A DNA stretch of 64,000 nucleotides from Lacinutrix sp. WUR7. GTDB lineage: Bacteria > Bacteroidota > Bacteroidia > Flavobacteriales > Flavobacteriaceae. The notes below the pieces were generated by a model. The model made no database searches. It was given only the letters and a program-made list of their open reading frames with translations, and was not told the origin of the DNA. A program made the translations under genes and the position numbers. Where the stretch lies: the NCBI RefSeq assembly GCF_016864015.1, contig NZ_CP045067.1, positions 779,001 to 843,000 on the forward strand, given 5' to 3'. Below, piece after piece: positions 42,317 through 49,855 of the stretch (position 1 is its first letter; the number at the start of each line of letters is the position of its first letter).

Positions 42317-43216
42317 ATGTTTTCAGCAAAAAAAAGATTAGATAGAGCGTATAAAGAAGCGAAAGTATTAGGTTTTGATAACGATTCGAAATTTATTCTT
42401 TTTAGCGATTGCCATCGTGGAGACAATAGTTTTGCTGATGATTTTGCCAACAACCGAAACATTTATTTCCATGCTTTAAAAAATTATTATGCGGAAGGGT
42501 TTAGCTATGCGGAAATTGGAGATGGTGATGAACTTTGGGAAAACTTATCTTTTACACCCATATTAGAAGCACATAAAAACGTGTATATGCTAATGAAATT
42601 ATTTCATGAGCAAGAGCGTTTACATATGATTTGGGGAAACCACGATATGGTATATCGGAATCCCGAATATGTAAAGAAAAATCTTTCTACCTATTTTGAC
42701 CCAAAAATTGGTGAAGACGTAGTGCTTTTTAAAGATATTGAATACCATGAAGGTATTATATTAAAGCATACAGAAACACAACAAGAAGTCTTTTTAACAC
42801 ATGGACATCAAGCAGATTGGTGGAATTACACCTTTTGGAAATGGAGTCGATTTCTAGTTAGAGCACTTTGGAAACCTTTAAACGTTATGGGAATTGCAGA
42901 TCCCACAAGTCCTGCAAAAAACTACAAAGAGCTTATTAAAGTAGAGCGCAGAACCAAAAAATGGATTACAGAAAATGACAATCTAATTACTGTGGTTGGT
43001 CATACGCACAGACCACGTTTTCCGGAGCCTGGAGATATTGCTTTTTTTAATGATGGTAGTTGTGTACACCCAAGAAGCATTACTGGAATTGAAATTGAAA
43101 ACGGCGCAATTTCACTAATTAAATGGCAGATTGCCACAAGTGATGATGGTACTCTAAAAATTGTACGTGTATTATTAGAAGGCCCTAAAAAGCTAATAGA
43201 TTATAAAACAGGGTAA
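42317..43216 (+). CDS. Calcineurin-like metallophosphoesterase
   Basis: A 299-residue phosphoesterase with the two-metal motifs in order: FILFSDCHRGDN (D-x-H-R-G-D), EIGDGDELWE (G-D-x-x-E-like), MIWGNHDMV (G-N-H-D), FLTHGHQADWW (G-H) and VVGHTHRPRFP (G-H-T-H). The H-R-G-D start and the GDGDE variant are usual for a branch that includes UDP-diacylglucosamine hydrolase-like enzymes, but the substrate is unsure. There is no signal peptide. Structured repeat copy B begins eight bases after the stop. Confidence 0.88.
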   Translation: MFSAKKRLDRAYKEAKVLGFDNDSKFILFSDCHRGDNSFADDFANNRNIYFHALKNYYAEGFSYAEIGDGDELWENLSFTPILEAHKNVYMLMKLFHEQERLHMIWGNHDMVYRNPEYVKKNLSTYFDPKIGEDVVLFKDIEYHEGIILKHTETQQEVFLTHGHQADWWNYTFWKWSRFLVRALWKPLNVMGIADPTSPAKNYKELIKVERRTKKWITENDNLITVVGHTHRPRFPEPGDIAFFNDGSCVHPRSITGIEIENGAISLIKWQIATSDDGTLKIVRVLLEGPKKLIDYKTG

Positions 43217-43223
43217 TTTATTT

Positions 43224-43379
43224 GGGCGTTCCCCTACTACGCTTTTAAAGAAAGTACTTCAAAGACTATTTATAACTAAGCTTCGTAGCGTCAGGCTTTT
43301 CATTATATCTTTTTTATCTCATAGGTTTCGACTGCGCGCAACCAGACAAAAAAGGATGCCATTTCAATCCTTAACGCAA
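43224..43379 (+). repeat. Dispersed structured element, copy B
   Basis: GCGTT (43226-43230) pairs with AACGC (43373-43377). The first hairpin is CTACTACGC/GCTTCGTAG-like (43234-43290), followed by the box GTCAGGCTTTTCATTATATC, an inner stem TCTTTTTT/AAAAAAGGA with a loop that holds a REP-like TTTCGACTGCG piece, and GATGCCATTTCAATCC. It starts eight bases after the phosphoesterase stop on the same strand. Confidence 0.75.
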
Positions 43380-43382
43380 CCC

Positions 43383-43715
43383 TTAACTTTCAGGAGCAAG
43401 CTCTACCTCTAAACCTTCCATTGCTGGAGTCATTTGAATTTGACAACCTAAACGAGAATTATCTTTTACATTAAAAGCTTCGCTAAGCATCGCCTCTTCG
43501 TCGTCTTGCATTTCTGGTAATTCGGTTTCACTTAAAACATAACACTGACAAGAAGCACACATAGCCATACCTCCACAAATACCAATAGTACCTTCTGGAG
43601 CAAGCTCGTAAGAACGAACAACTTCCATTAAGTTCATTGCCATATCTGTTGGCGCCAACACTTCATGTGTTACACCATCTCTATCTGTTATTTTAATATT
43701 TATGTCTTGTTCCAT
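43383..43715 (-). CDS. 2Fe-2S ferredoxin
   Basis: A 110-residue adrenodoxin/plant-type 2Fe-2S ferredoxin. Cluster ligands are in CGGMAMCASC (C-x5-C-x2-C) and the distant fourth Cys in SRLGCQIQM. The fold begins with IKITDRDGVTHEV. It would carry one electron in the cytoplasm, most likely from the ferredoxin-NADP reductase encoded next to it on the same strand. A short hairpin lies just upstream of the start. Copy B of the repeat lies right after the stop, on the other strand. Confidence 0.93.
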   Translation of the reverse strand: MEQDINIKITDRDGVTHEVLAPTDMAMNLMEVVRSYELAPEGTIGICGGMAMCASCQCYVLSETELPEMQDDEEAMLSEAFNVKDNSRLGCQIQMTPAMEGLEVELAPES

Positions 43716-43724
43716 CTTTAGTTT

Positions 43725-43736
43725 CCGCGAAAGCGG
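43725..43736. repeat. Hairpin in front of the ferredoxin start
   Basis: CCGCGAAAGCGG, 10-21 bases upstream of the ATG, followed on the plus strand by GAATCTTTTTAATTT. A second hairpin of the same design sits at 44883-44896. Confidence 0.6.
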
Positions 43737-43813
43737 GAATCTTTTTAATTTTTACACTGAGATTGTTTATGCATTCGGGTAAAAACTATTTACTGCGACT
43801 GCATACGGTAAAC

Positions 43814-44875
43814 TTATTCTATTTTTTTTACTACTGCTTTTGGTGATTCTTTACGTGTTCCATCAAACCCATCTACTCCAGCAACAGTAGTGTATTTTAA
43901 CACATATCTTTTTCCTGGATTTATTATTTGATAAGCAGACTGACACATTAGCGTTGCTTCGTGAAATCCGCAAAGAATTAATTTCAATTTCCCTGGATAG
44001 GTATTTACATCTCCAATAGCGTAGATTCCTGGTATGTTGGTTTGATAATCTAATGCGTTATTTACTTTAATCGCATTTTTTTCTATTTCTAATCCCCAAT
44101 TTGCAATAGGTCCTAGCTTTGGTGAGAGTCCGAAAAGAGGAATAAAATGATCACATTCTAATTCTATCTCTTTTTCTATATGTTCTGCTTTTTTAACTAC
44201 GATTCCTTTTAGTTTTTTATCTCCTAAAATACCAACGACTTCTGCTGGTGTAATTAAATTTATCTTTCCTTCATTTTTAAGCTCTTGTACTTTCTCTACA
44301 GAATCTAGATGTCCGCGAAACTCATTTCTTCTATGAATTAAAGTTACGGAACTAGCAATATCACTTAAAAAGATACTCCAATCTAAAGCAGAATCTCCAC
44401 CACCAGCAATAACCACTTTTTTATCACGATAAAATTCTGGTTCTTTAATCATATACTCCACACCTTTATCTTCAAAGGCTGCAATGTTATGTATTAAAGG
44501 TTTTCTAGGTTCAAAACTTCCTAGTCCACCTGCGATTGCTACTACTGGTGCTTGGTGTTTTGTTCCTTTATTTGTGGTAACAATAAAGCTACCATCTTCT
44601 TGTTTTTCTATGGTTTCTGCACGCTCACCAAGTGTAAATCCTGGTTCGAACTGCTTGCATTGTTCCATTAATTTATGGGTTAAATCGCCGGCAAGAATTT
44701 CTGGATATGCAGGAATATCATAAATAGGCTTTTTAGGATACAGCTCTGAGCATTGTCCTCCTTGTTGTGGTAATGCATCAATTAAATGGCATTTCAATTT
44801 TAGTAAGCCAGCTTCAAATACAGCGAATAATCCTGTTGGACCAGCTCCTATTATAAGTATATCTGTTTTAATCAT
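43814..44875 (-). CDS. Ferredoxin-NADP reductase (thioredoxin-reductase-like type)
   Basis: A 353-residue flavoprotein with two Rossmann folds: the FAD site TDILIIGAGPTGLFAVFEAGL at the N-terminus and the NAD(P)H site KKVVIAGGGDSALDWSIFL in the middle, plus the closing GIYAIGDVNTYPGKLKLILCGFHEA. The CxxC redox motif of thioredoxin reductase is absent, which places it in the YumC-type ferredoxin(flavodoxin)-NADP reductase group. It exchanges electrons between NADPH and ferredoxin. The ATG at 44875 is chosen over a GTG four codons earlier. It lies upstream of the ferredoxin gene, 98 bases apart, and carries the same type of hairpin before its start. Confidence 0.92.
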   Translation of the reverse strand: MIKTDILIIGAGPTGLFAVFEAGLLKLKCHLIDALPQQGGQCSELYPKKPIYDIPAYPEILAGDLTHKLMEQCKQFEPGFTLGERAETIEKQEDGSFIVTTNKGTKHQAPVVAIAGGLGSFEPRKPLIHNIAAFEDKGVEYMIKEPEFYRDKKVVIAGGGDSALDWSIFLSDIASSVTLIHRRNEFRGHLDSVEKVQELKNEGKINLITPAEVVGILGDKKLKGIVVKKAEHIEKEIELECDHFIPLFGLSPKLGPIANWGLEIEKNAIKVNNALDYQTNIPGIYAIGDVNTYPGKLKLILCGFHEATLMCQSAYQIINPGKRYVLKYTTVAGVDGFDGTRKESPKAVVKKIE

Positions 44876-44882
44876 ATAAATG

Positions 44883-44896
44883 CCCACGAAAGTGGG
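44883..44896. repeat. Hairpin in front of the ferredoxin reductase start
   Basis: CCCACGAAAGTGGG, 8-21 bases upstream of the ATG, with a TATCTTTTTAATTT flank. It has the same layout as the hairpin at 43725-43736 with paired base changes. Confidence 0.6.
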
Positions 44897-44963
44897 TATC
44901 TTTTTAATTTAACTTCATTTTCAAGGTAGCAATCTTGGTATTATCACCTTGTTTTTCAATTAA

Positions 44964-44997
44964 AAACCTACAAGATTTTTGAAACCTTGCAGGTTCT
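44964..44997 (-). terminator. Terminator of the mrp-nifU unit
   Basis: On the minus strand AACCTGCAAGG pairs with CTTGTAGGTT (one mismatch), followed by TTTTT. It lies downstream of repeat copy F. Confidence 0.65.
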
Positions 44998-45066
44998 TTT
45001 TTATGTATTTTAATAATGTCAAAATTAGGCAATATAATTACCATGTTTCATGACATTTATCAGTTT

Positions 45067-45183
45067 GCGTGAAGCCTGCCTGCCGGCAGGCAGGGATAGA
45101 GCGGCTTGTTTGAGCTCCTCGCAGAGAGCGAGTAGTGAAAGCCTGCCTGCCGGCAGGCAGGCCTGACCCTTGTGGTCACGCCC
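45067..45183 (-). repeat. Dispersed structured element, copy F, with two 20-bp palindrome insertions
   Basis: Read on the minus strand, GCGTGA opens and TCACGC closes. Between them are the box GGGTCAGG, a hairpin region TTTCACTACTCGC... and the box GCCGCTCTATCCC. Two copies of a perfect 20-bp GC-rich palindrome (45075-45094 and 45142-45161) interrupt it. It starts three bases after the nifU-like stop on the same strand. It is a diverged subtype that lacks the AAAAAAGGATGCC box. Confidence 0.62.
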
Positions 45184-45185
45184 AA

Positions 45186-45428
45186 TTAAGCCTCTATATT
45201 GATCACCTGTTCTATTTGCGGTGCATACTTTTTAATAGTCATTTCTACACCAGATTTTAGTGTCATTTGATTTACACTACAACCAACGCAAGCACCTTCT
45301 AGCTGTACCTTTACCACTTTATCATCTTCTATAGAAAGTAAGGAAATATCGCCACCATCACTTTGTAAAAAAGGGCGAATTTCATCTAAGGCTTTTTCTA
45401 TATTTAATCTTAGTTCTTCTGTAGTCAT
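45186..45428 (-). CDS. NifU C-terminal-like Fe-S scaffold
   Basis: An 80-residue stand-alone NifU C-terminal (Nfu) domain with the cluster-binding ACVGCSVNQMTLKSGVE (C-x2-C). The opening EKALDEIRPFLQSDGGDI is typical. It carries or delivers a 4Fe-4S cluster. It starts three bases after the mrp stop, so the two Fe-S assembly genes are one operon. Confidence 0.94.
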   Translation of the reverse strand: MTTEELRLNIEKALDEIRPFLQSDGGDISLLSIEDDKVVKVQLEGACVGCSVNQMTLKSGVEMTIKKYAPQIEQVINIEA

Positions 45429-45431
45429 TTA

Positions 45432-46568
45432 TTATTTTTTTACTGCTGAACAGCCAGCCATTGTTGTTATTTTAACCGCTTCGGTTGGTGGCAAATCATC
45501 ATTTCTTCGCACTACTTCTTGCACTACATTTCGTGTTATTTTCTCGAATGCTTGCTCTAATGCTGTTGCGGTTTGCAATGCTGCTGGATGACCAATGTCA
45601 CCTGCTTCGCGAATACTTTGTACTAAAGGTAACTCTCCTAAAAATGGCACTTGTAAATCTTCGGAAAGATGTTTTGCTCCTTCCTTACCAAAGATATAGT
45701 ATTTATTTTCTGGCAATTCTTCTGGTGTAAAGTAAGCCATATTTTCAATTATTCCTAAAACTGGAACGTTAATGCTTTCTTGTTGAAACATTGCGACTCC
45801 TTTTTTAGCATCTGCTAAAGCTACGTTTTGTGGCGTACTTACTATAACGGCACCCGTTATTGGTAGCGATTGCATGATACTTAAATGAATATCTCCTGTT
45901 CCTGGAGGTAAATCTAAAAGTAAGAAATCTAATTCTCCCCAAGCGGCATCAAAAATCATTTGATTTAATGCTTTAGCAGCCATTGGTCCACGCCATACTA
46001 CTGCTTGGTCCGGTTTTGTAAAAAAGCCAATCGATAAAATTTTAACGCCGTAATTTTCTACAGGTCGCATTTTAGATTTTCCATCTACATTTACTGCTAA
46101 TGGTTTTTCGTTAACTACATCAAACATAATTGGAATAGAAGGACCGTAAATATCTGCATCTAAGATTCCTACTTTAAATCCCATTTTAGCCAAAGTAACG
46201 GCAAGATTTGCGGTAACTGTTGATTTACCAACACCTCCTTTACCTGAAGCTACTGCTACTATGTTTTGAATTCCAGGAATCGATTTTCCCTTAATTACAT
46301 TAGGAGCAGATTTTGTTGGTGCTACTACTTTTATATTGACTGTTATCTTCGCTTTTTCATAAACTAATCTATGAATGGTTTGAAGAATTTCTACTTCGGT
46401 TTTCTTCTTTGCTTGTAAGCTAGGGTTTGCTATTGTAATATCTACAACCACCTCATCGCCAAAAGTTATTACGTTAGTAACTGCACCACTTTCTACCATG
46501 TTTTGTCCTTCACCAGGAGCAGAAATGGTTTCTAACGCTTTTAATACGTCTTGTTTATTGATTTTCAT
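45432..46568 (-). CDS. mrp: Mrp/ApbC-type Fe-S cluster carrier ATPase
   Basis: A 378-residue P-loop protein. The N-terminal MIP18/DUF59 domain (residues about 1-80) is followed by the Mrp/NBP35 ATPase with the deviant Walker A GKGGVGKST, the switch DADIYGPSIPIMF, the Walker B-like LLDLPPGTGDIHLS and ENMAYF. It transfers 4Fe-4S clusters to target proteins. In many relatives a CxxC lies near the C-terminus; here I see only isolated cysteines (AGCSAVKK at the end). It leads the mrp-nifU unit, near the ferredoxin genes. Confidence 0.93.
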   Translation of the reverse strand: MKINKQDVLKALETISAPGEGQNMVESGAVTNVITFGDEVVVDITIANPSLQAKKKTEVEILQTIHRLVYEKAKITVNIKVVAPTKSAPNVIKGKSIPGIQNIVAVASGKGGVGKSTVTANLAVTLAKMGFKVGILDADIYGPSIPIMFDVVNEKPLAVNVDGKSKMRPVENYGVKILSIGFFTKPDQAVVWRGPMAAKALNQMIFDAAWGELDFLLLDLPPGTGDIHLSIMQSLPITGAVIVSTPQNVALADAKKGVAMFQQESINVPVLGIIENMAYFTPEELPENKYYIFGKEGAKHLSEDLQVPFLGELPLVQSIREAGDIGHPAALQTATALEQAFEKITRNVVQEVVRRNDDLPPTEAVKITTMAGCSAVKK

Positions 46569-46741
46569 ATGGTATATCTATTGAAAATAGAGTCTAATAA
46601 AACAGACAAAACTTTCAAATTCTATTAAGATTTATTCTAAACAGCAAAGATAATTAATATTGCTGTAAGTGAGAAGATTGAAGCTGGAAGTTTTTTATAG
46701 TATTATTGATGGAAACTATAGACAGAAAAAATATGTAATTA

Positions 46742-46830
46742 TTTGTAAATTTTATGAAAATTAGGAAATAATAGTATATTTTGTATATTTGATGATATTT
46801 GTAAATTTTTATTAAATTAGGAAATAACAG
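46742..46830 (+). repeat. Direct repeat pair upstream of fic
   Basis: Two imperfect copies of about 33 bp (46742-46774 and 46798-46830), both opening TTTGTAAATTTT and ending TTAGGAAATAA-AG, 56 bases apart. A TATATTTG -7-like box lies between them (46784-46791). They could be operator sites or a duplicated promoter. Confidence 0.55.
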
Positions 46831-46835
46831 AGATT

Positions 46836-48155
46836 ATGATGGAAAAAGCACCTGAAATAACTATAGAACCAAATACAGATTTATGGTATGCAACAATTAT
46901 GTATCGACTTTCTAGTGGAATTAAAAATGTAACGATTAGTAAAATTGAAGAAGAATATCTCTATTGGGACAAAATCAAATATTTAAAATTTGAAAACTCA
47001 AAATCAACTGATATTTGGCAATTAATAAAAATCAAACGAATATTAAGCGAAAGATCTGTAAATATAGATAACAAGAACTTTATCAAATTAAACTTTAACA
47101 CTAATCAATATCTAACTCAAAAACTACAATACTTAGACACAAACTTTGGCGCAGGTTTACAAAAAGAAAAACTACTTACAGACTTAGACAAACAAGATTA
47201 CTTAAATAATGCACTCATGGAAGAATCTATTTTTTCATCTATGATAGAAGGCGCTACAACAACACGTGTTAAGGCTAAAGACATGCTGTTAAAAAACAAA
47301 AAGCCTAAAAACAAAAGTGAGCAAATGATATTGAATAATTACAAAACCATTCAATACATTAGTGAGCATCAAGACGATCAAATGTCTATTGAAAAATTAT
47401 ACGAGATTCATAGATTAGTTACAGAAAACACATTAGAAGATGAAAACGTTGGTGTATTTAGAGATAATAACGAAGTTAATGTTGTTAACGAATTAACTGG
47501 AGAGATTGTCCATACACCACCAAATTTTGAAGAACTTAATGGTTTAATGAAATCGTTTTGCAATTTTTTTAATAACAACCCAAAAGAAGATTTTATTCAT
47601 CCTATTGTAAAAGGAAGTATTCTTCATTTCTTAATAGGATATATTCATCCATTTGTAGATGGAAATGGTAGAACAGCACGTGCTATTCTTTATTGGTATT
47701 TATTGAAGAATGGTTATTGGTTAACCGAATACTTATCAATCTCCAGAGTAATTATGAAAACCAAAGTGCAATATGAAAAAGCCTATCTATACACAGAAAT
47801 AGATGGTATGGATGTTTCTTATTTTATTCATTACCAAGTTAAAGTTTTAATGCGTGCTTTTGAAGAGTTAAAAACATATGTTGCAAAAAAGAAAAAGGAA
47901 CAAACAAAACTCGCTAAATATTTACGATTAGAAAACATCAACGAAAGACAAGCAATTATTCTTCAAAAAATTGAAGAAGATGAAAATCGATTTTTTACGG
48001 TAAAAGAAATAGAAAACACATTTAATATAACTAACCAAACAGCAAGAACAGATATTGAAGAGTTAGTAGAAATAGACCTTCTTAAGAAAATTGCAATAAA
48101 CAAAAAGAGTTTTAATTATTGGAAAGGAGACAGCTTTGATAAAACAATTTTATAA
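46836..48155 (+). CDS. Fic-family protein (probable AMP transferase)
   Basis: A 439-residue Fic protein. The catalytic Fic motif HPFVDGNGRTAR begins at His271 and is complete. The self-inhibiting helix motif SSMIEG lies at about 134-139 (S/T-x3-E-G/N), so it is a class II Fic that should be kept quiet by Glu138. Residues 1-90 are an N-terminal extension of a type I do not recognise. The C-terminal region (about 360-439) is a winged-helix-like domain (RQAIILQKIEEDE, TNQTARTDIEELVEIDLLKK), which suggests DNA binding and autoregulation at the direct repeats upstream. No toxin-antitoxin partner gene is adjacent. It ends overlapping the convergent alkyltransferase-like gene by six bases. Confidence 0.9.
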   Translation: MMEKAPEITIEPNTDLWYATIMYRLSSGIKNVTISKIEEEYLYWDKIKYLKFENSKSTDIWQLIKIKRILSERSVNIDNKNFIKLNFNTNQYLTQKLQYLDTNFGAGLQKEKLLTDLDKQDYLNNALMEESIFSSMIEGATTTRVKAKDMLLKNKKPKNKSEQMILNNYKTIQYISEHQDDQMSIEKLYEIHRLVTENTLEDENVGVFRDNNEVNVVNELTGEIVHTPPNFEELNGLMKSFCNFFNNNPKEDFIHPIVKGSILHFLIGYIHPFVDGNGRTARAILYWYLLKNGYWLTEYLSISRVIMKTKVQYEKAYLYTEIDGMDVSYFIHYQVKVLMRAFEELKTYVAKKKKEQTKLAKYLRLENINERQAIILQKIEEDENRFFTVKEIENTFNITNQTARTDIEELVEIDLLKKIAINKKSFNYWKGDSFDKTIL

Positions 48156-48482
48156 CTCCTTGGCAGGGTCCCAAAACAGTGCTTCAAAGTTTTGAATTTG
48201 ATTTTCAACCACTTCAACCCCTTCGTTCTCTAAAAGTTGCTGCATGAGGTTTGTTCCGTCAAAATGAAACTTACCAGTAAGTAAGCCTTTTCGGTTTACT
48301 ACTCGGTGCGCAGGAATATCTTCTTTATTATGCGATCCATTCATGGCATAACCAACCATTCTAGCACTTTTTGCTGCTCCTAAATATTTTGCAATTGCAC
48401 CATAACTGGTAACGCGACCATCTGGTATTAAGCGAGCGACTTCATATACTTTTTCGAAAAAATTTAATGTCTTTTCTTGCAT
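48150..48482 (-). CDS. Alkyltransferase-like (ATL/MGMT-family) protein
   Basis: A 110-residue protein of the MGMT C-terminal family: VYEVARLIPDGRVTSYGAIA, the arginine-finger helix KSARMVGYAMNG, and the loop IPAHRVVNRKGLLTGK. In active alkyltransferases this loop is PCHR; here the acceptor Cys is Ala, so it cannot take up alkyl groups. ATL proteins bind O6-alkylguanine and pass it to nucleotide excision repair. Its start overlaps the stop of the LysE gene by one base (TAATG). Confidence 0.9.
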   Translation of the reverse strand: MQEKTLNFFEKVYEVARLIPDGRVTSYGAIAKYLGAAKSARMVGYAMNGSHNKEDIPAHRVVNRKGLLTGKFHFDGTNLMQQLLENEGVEVVENQIQNFEALFWDPAKEL

Positions 48483-49111
48483 TACAGATCTTTAATAATA
48501 TGAAACAAGGTAATAATAGAAATTATTCCTGTAACAGCACCTATAAGATAGTTCATGCTTTTTTGGGTAGTAAGTGTCTTGCTTTTTATTTTATCGAAAA
48601 AGAAAATATAGATATAAAAAATCACAAAACTCCCTGTTGCAGCTCCAGCAACGTAGGAAAAAATACTTGTTTTTTCGAAACTCATCCAGCCAAAAGAAGC
48701 TAGTGTTATACTCATATATGCCTGATACGGAATAGGAAAAACATTTAAAGCAGAAAGCAGCATACCTTGAAAAAATCTACTTTTTTTACTTTTCACTTTG
48801 AGTTCTGCTTTGGGCTTATCTTCGGTTTTAGCGATTAATAAGAAATAGATTGTTATCAGTACAAATAAAATAAATGCCACGCGTTGCAAAACATCTACAA
48901 CATCCTGATGACTACTCAAATAGCGCGCAAAAAGCACACCAATATAGGTTTGAATTATAATGATAACACAAGCTCCTATAGAGAAAGTAATTCCTCTAGA
49001 ATACCCATCTTTTAGGCTAATTTTAGCTGCCGTCATGTTGAGTAATCCTGGAGGAGTTACACCAACTAAAGCTACAAGTAATCCTAAAAAAAAAGTAATG
49101 GTTATAGTCAA
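48482..49111 (-). CDS. LysE/RhtB-family exporter
   Basis: A 209-residue membrane protein with six hydrophobic helices. The family N-terminus is clear: FLGLLVALVGVTPPGLLNMTAAKISLKDG carries the conserved P-G-L/P-N segment, and the later FPIPYQAYMSITLASFGW matches. Such proteins export amino acids or related small molecules; the substrate is unknown. It lies one base after the trmB stop and overlaps the ATL start, in a three-gene unit on the minus strand. Confidence 0.85.
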   Translation of the reverse strand: MTITITFFLGLLVALVGVTPPGLLNMTAAKISLKDGYSRGITFSIGACVIIIIQTYIGVLFARYLSSHQDVVDVLQRVAFILFVLITIYFLLIAKTEDKPKAELKVKSKKSRFFQGMLLSALNVFPIPYQAYMSITLASFGWMSFEKTSIFSYVAGAATGSFVIFYIYIFFFDKIKSKTLTTQKSMNYLIGAVTGIISIITLFHIIKDL

Positions 49112-49112
49112 A

Positions 49113-49787
49113 CTATTTTATTTTAAAACGAATATACGTAATTGCTTTGTCTTCTTTAAGATATTGGCTTTCATAAAAGGTTTGAATACTGGTTACCTCT
49201 TCTGGACTCCCTTCTTGTTTATATACATTATGGTTTGCATATAACACCTCATGCCCTTCACCATGCAACAATCCTAAAGTATAGCCATGCATAAACTCAC
49301 TATCTGTTTTAAGATTCATGATTCCGTCTGGTTTTAAAATCGTTTTATAACGTTTTAAAAATTCAGAATTCGTCATTCTATGTTTGGTACGTTTATATTT
49401 TATTTGTGGATCTGGAAAAGTAATCCAAATTTCATCTACTTCATTTTCGGCAAAAACATGTTCTACCAATTCAATTTGTGTACGAATAAAAGCTACGTTT
49501 GGTATATTTTCTTCGATTGCTGTTTTAGCTCCTCGCCAAAAACGCGCACCTTTAATATCGATACCTATAAAGTTTTTATTTGGATATTTTTCAGCTAAAG
49601 CCACGCTATACTCTCCTTTACCACAACCAAGTTCTAAAACTAAAGGGTTATCATTTTCAAAAAAGGTAGCACACCAGTTTCCTTTTAATTTGTATTGCGC
49701 ATCTACTAGCTCTTCTCTTGTTGGCTCAAATACGTTTTTAAAAGTTTCGTTTTCTTTAAAACGTTTCAGTTTATTTTTACTTCCCAC
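49113..49787 (-). CDS. trmB: tRNA (guanine-N7)-methyltransferase
   Basis: A 224-residue TrmB that makes m7G46 in tRNAs. The SAM site is LVLELGCGKGEYSVALAEKYPNKNFIGIDIK, the catalytic region EIWITFPDPQIKYKRTKHRMTNSEFLKRY (D-P and the R/H-R run) and the GIMNLKTDSEFMHGY segment that binds tRNA. Length and motif order are normal. It leads the trmB-lysE-ATL unit. Divergent from the glycosyltransferase gene. Confidence 0.96.
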   Translation of the reverse strand: MGSKNKLKRFKENETFKNVFEPTREELVDAQYKLKGNWCATFFENDNPLVLELGCGKGEYSVALAEKYPNKNFIGIDIKGARFWRGAKTAIEENIPNVAFIRTQIELVEHVFAENEVDEIWITFPDPQIKYKRTKHRMTNSEFLKRYKTILKPDGIMNLKTDSEFMHGYTLGLLHGEGHEVLYANHNVYKQEGSPEEVTSIQTFYESQYLKEDKAITYIRFKIK

Positions 49788-49855
49788 AATTATTTAATGT
49801 TTTGGCAAAATTAAGGAAATATTATGAGCCTTGTTTATGCTTATCTTTGTTTTTT

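Noticed and set aside
43224-43379. Insertion-sequence remnant
   Set aside because: No transposase fragment or target-site duplication is visible; conserved pairing across copies fits a structured element better.
46742-46830. CRISPR-like direct repeats
   Set aside because: There are only two imperfect copies with a single short spacer and no cas genes.
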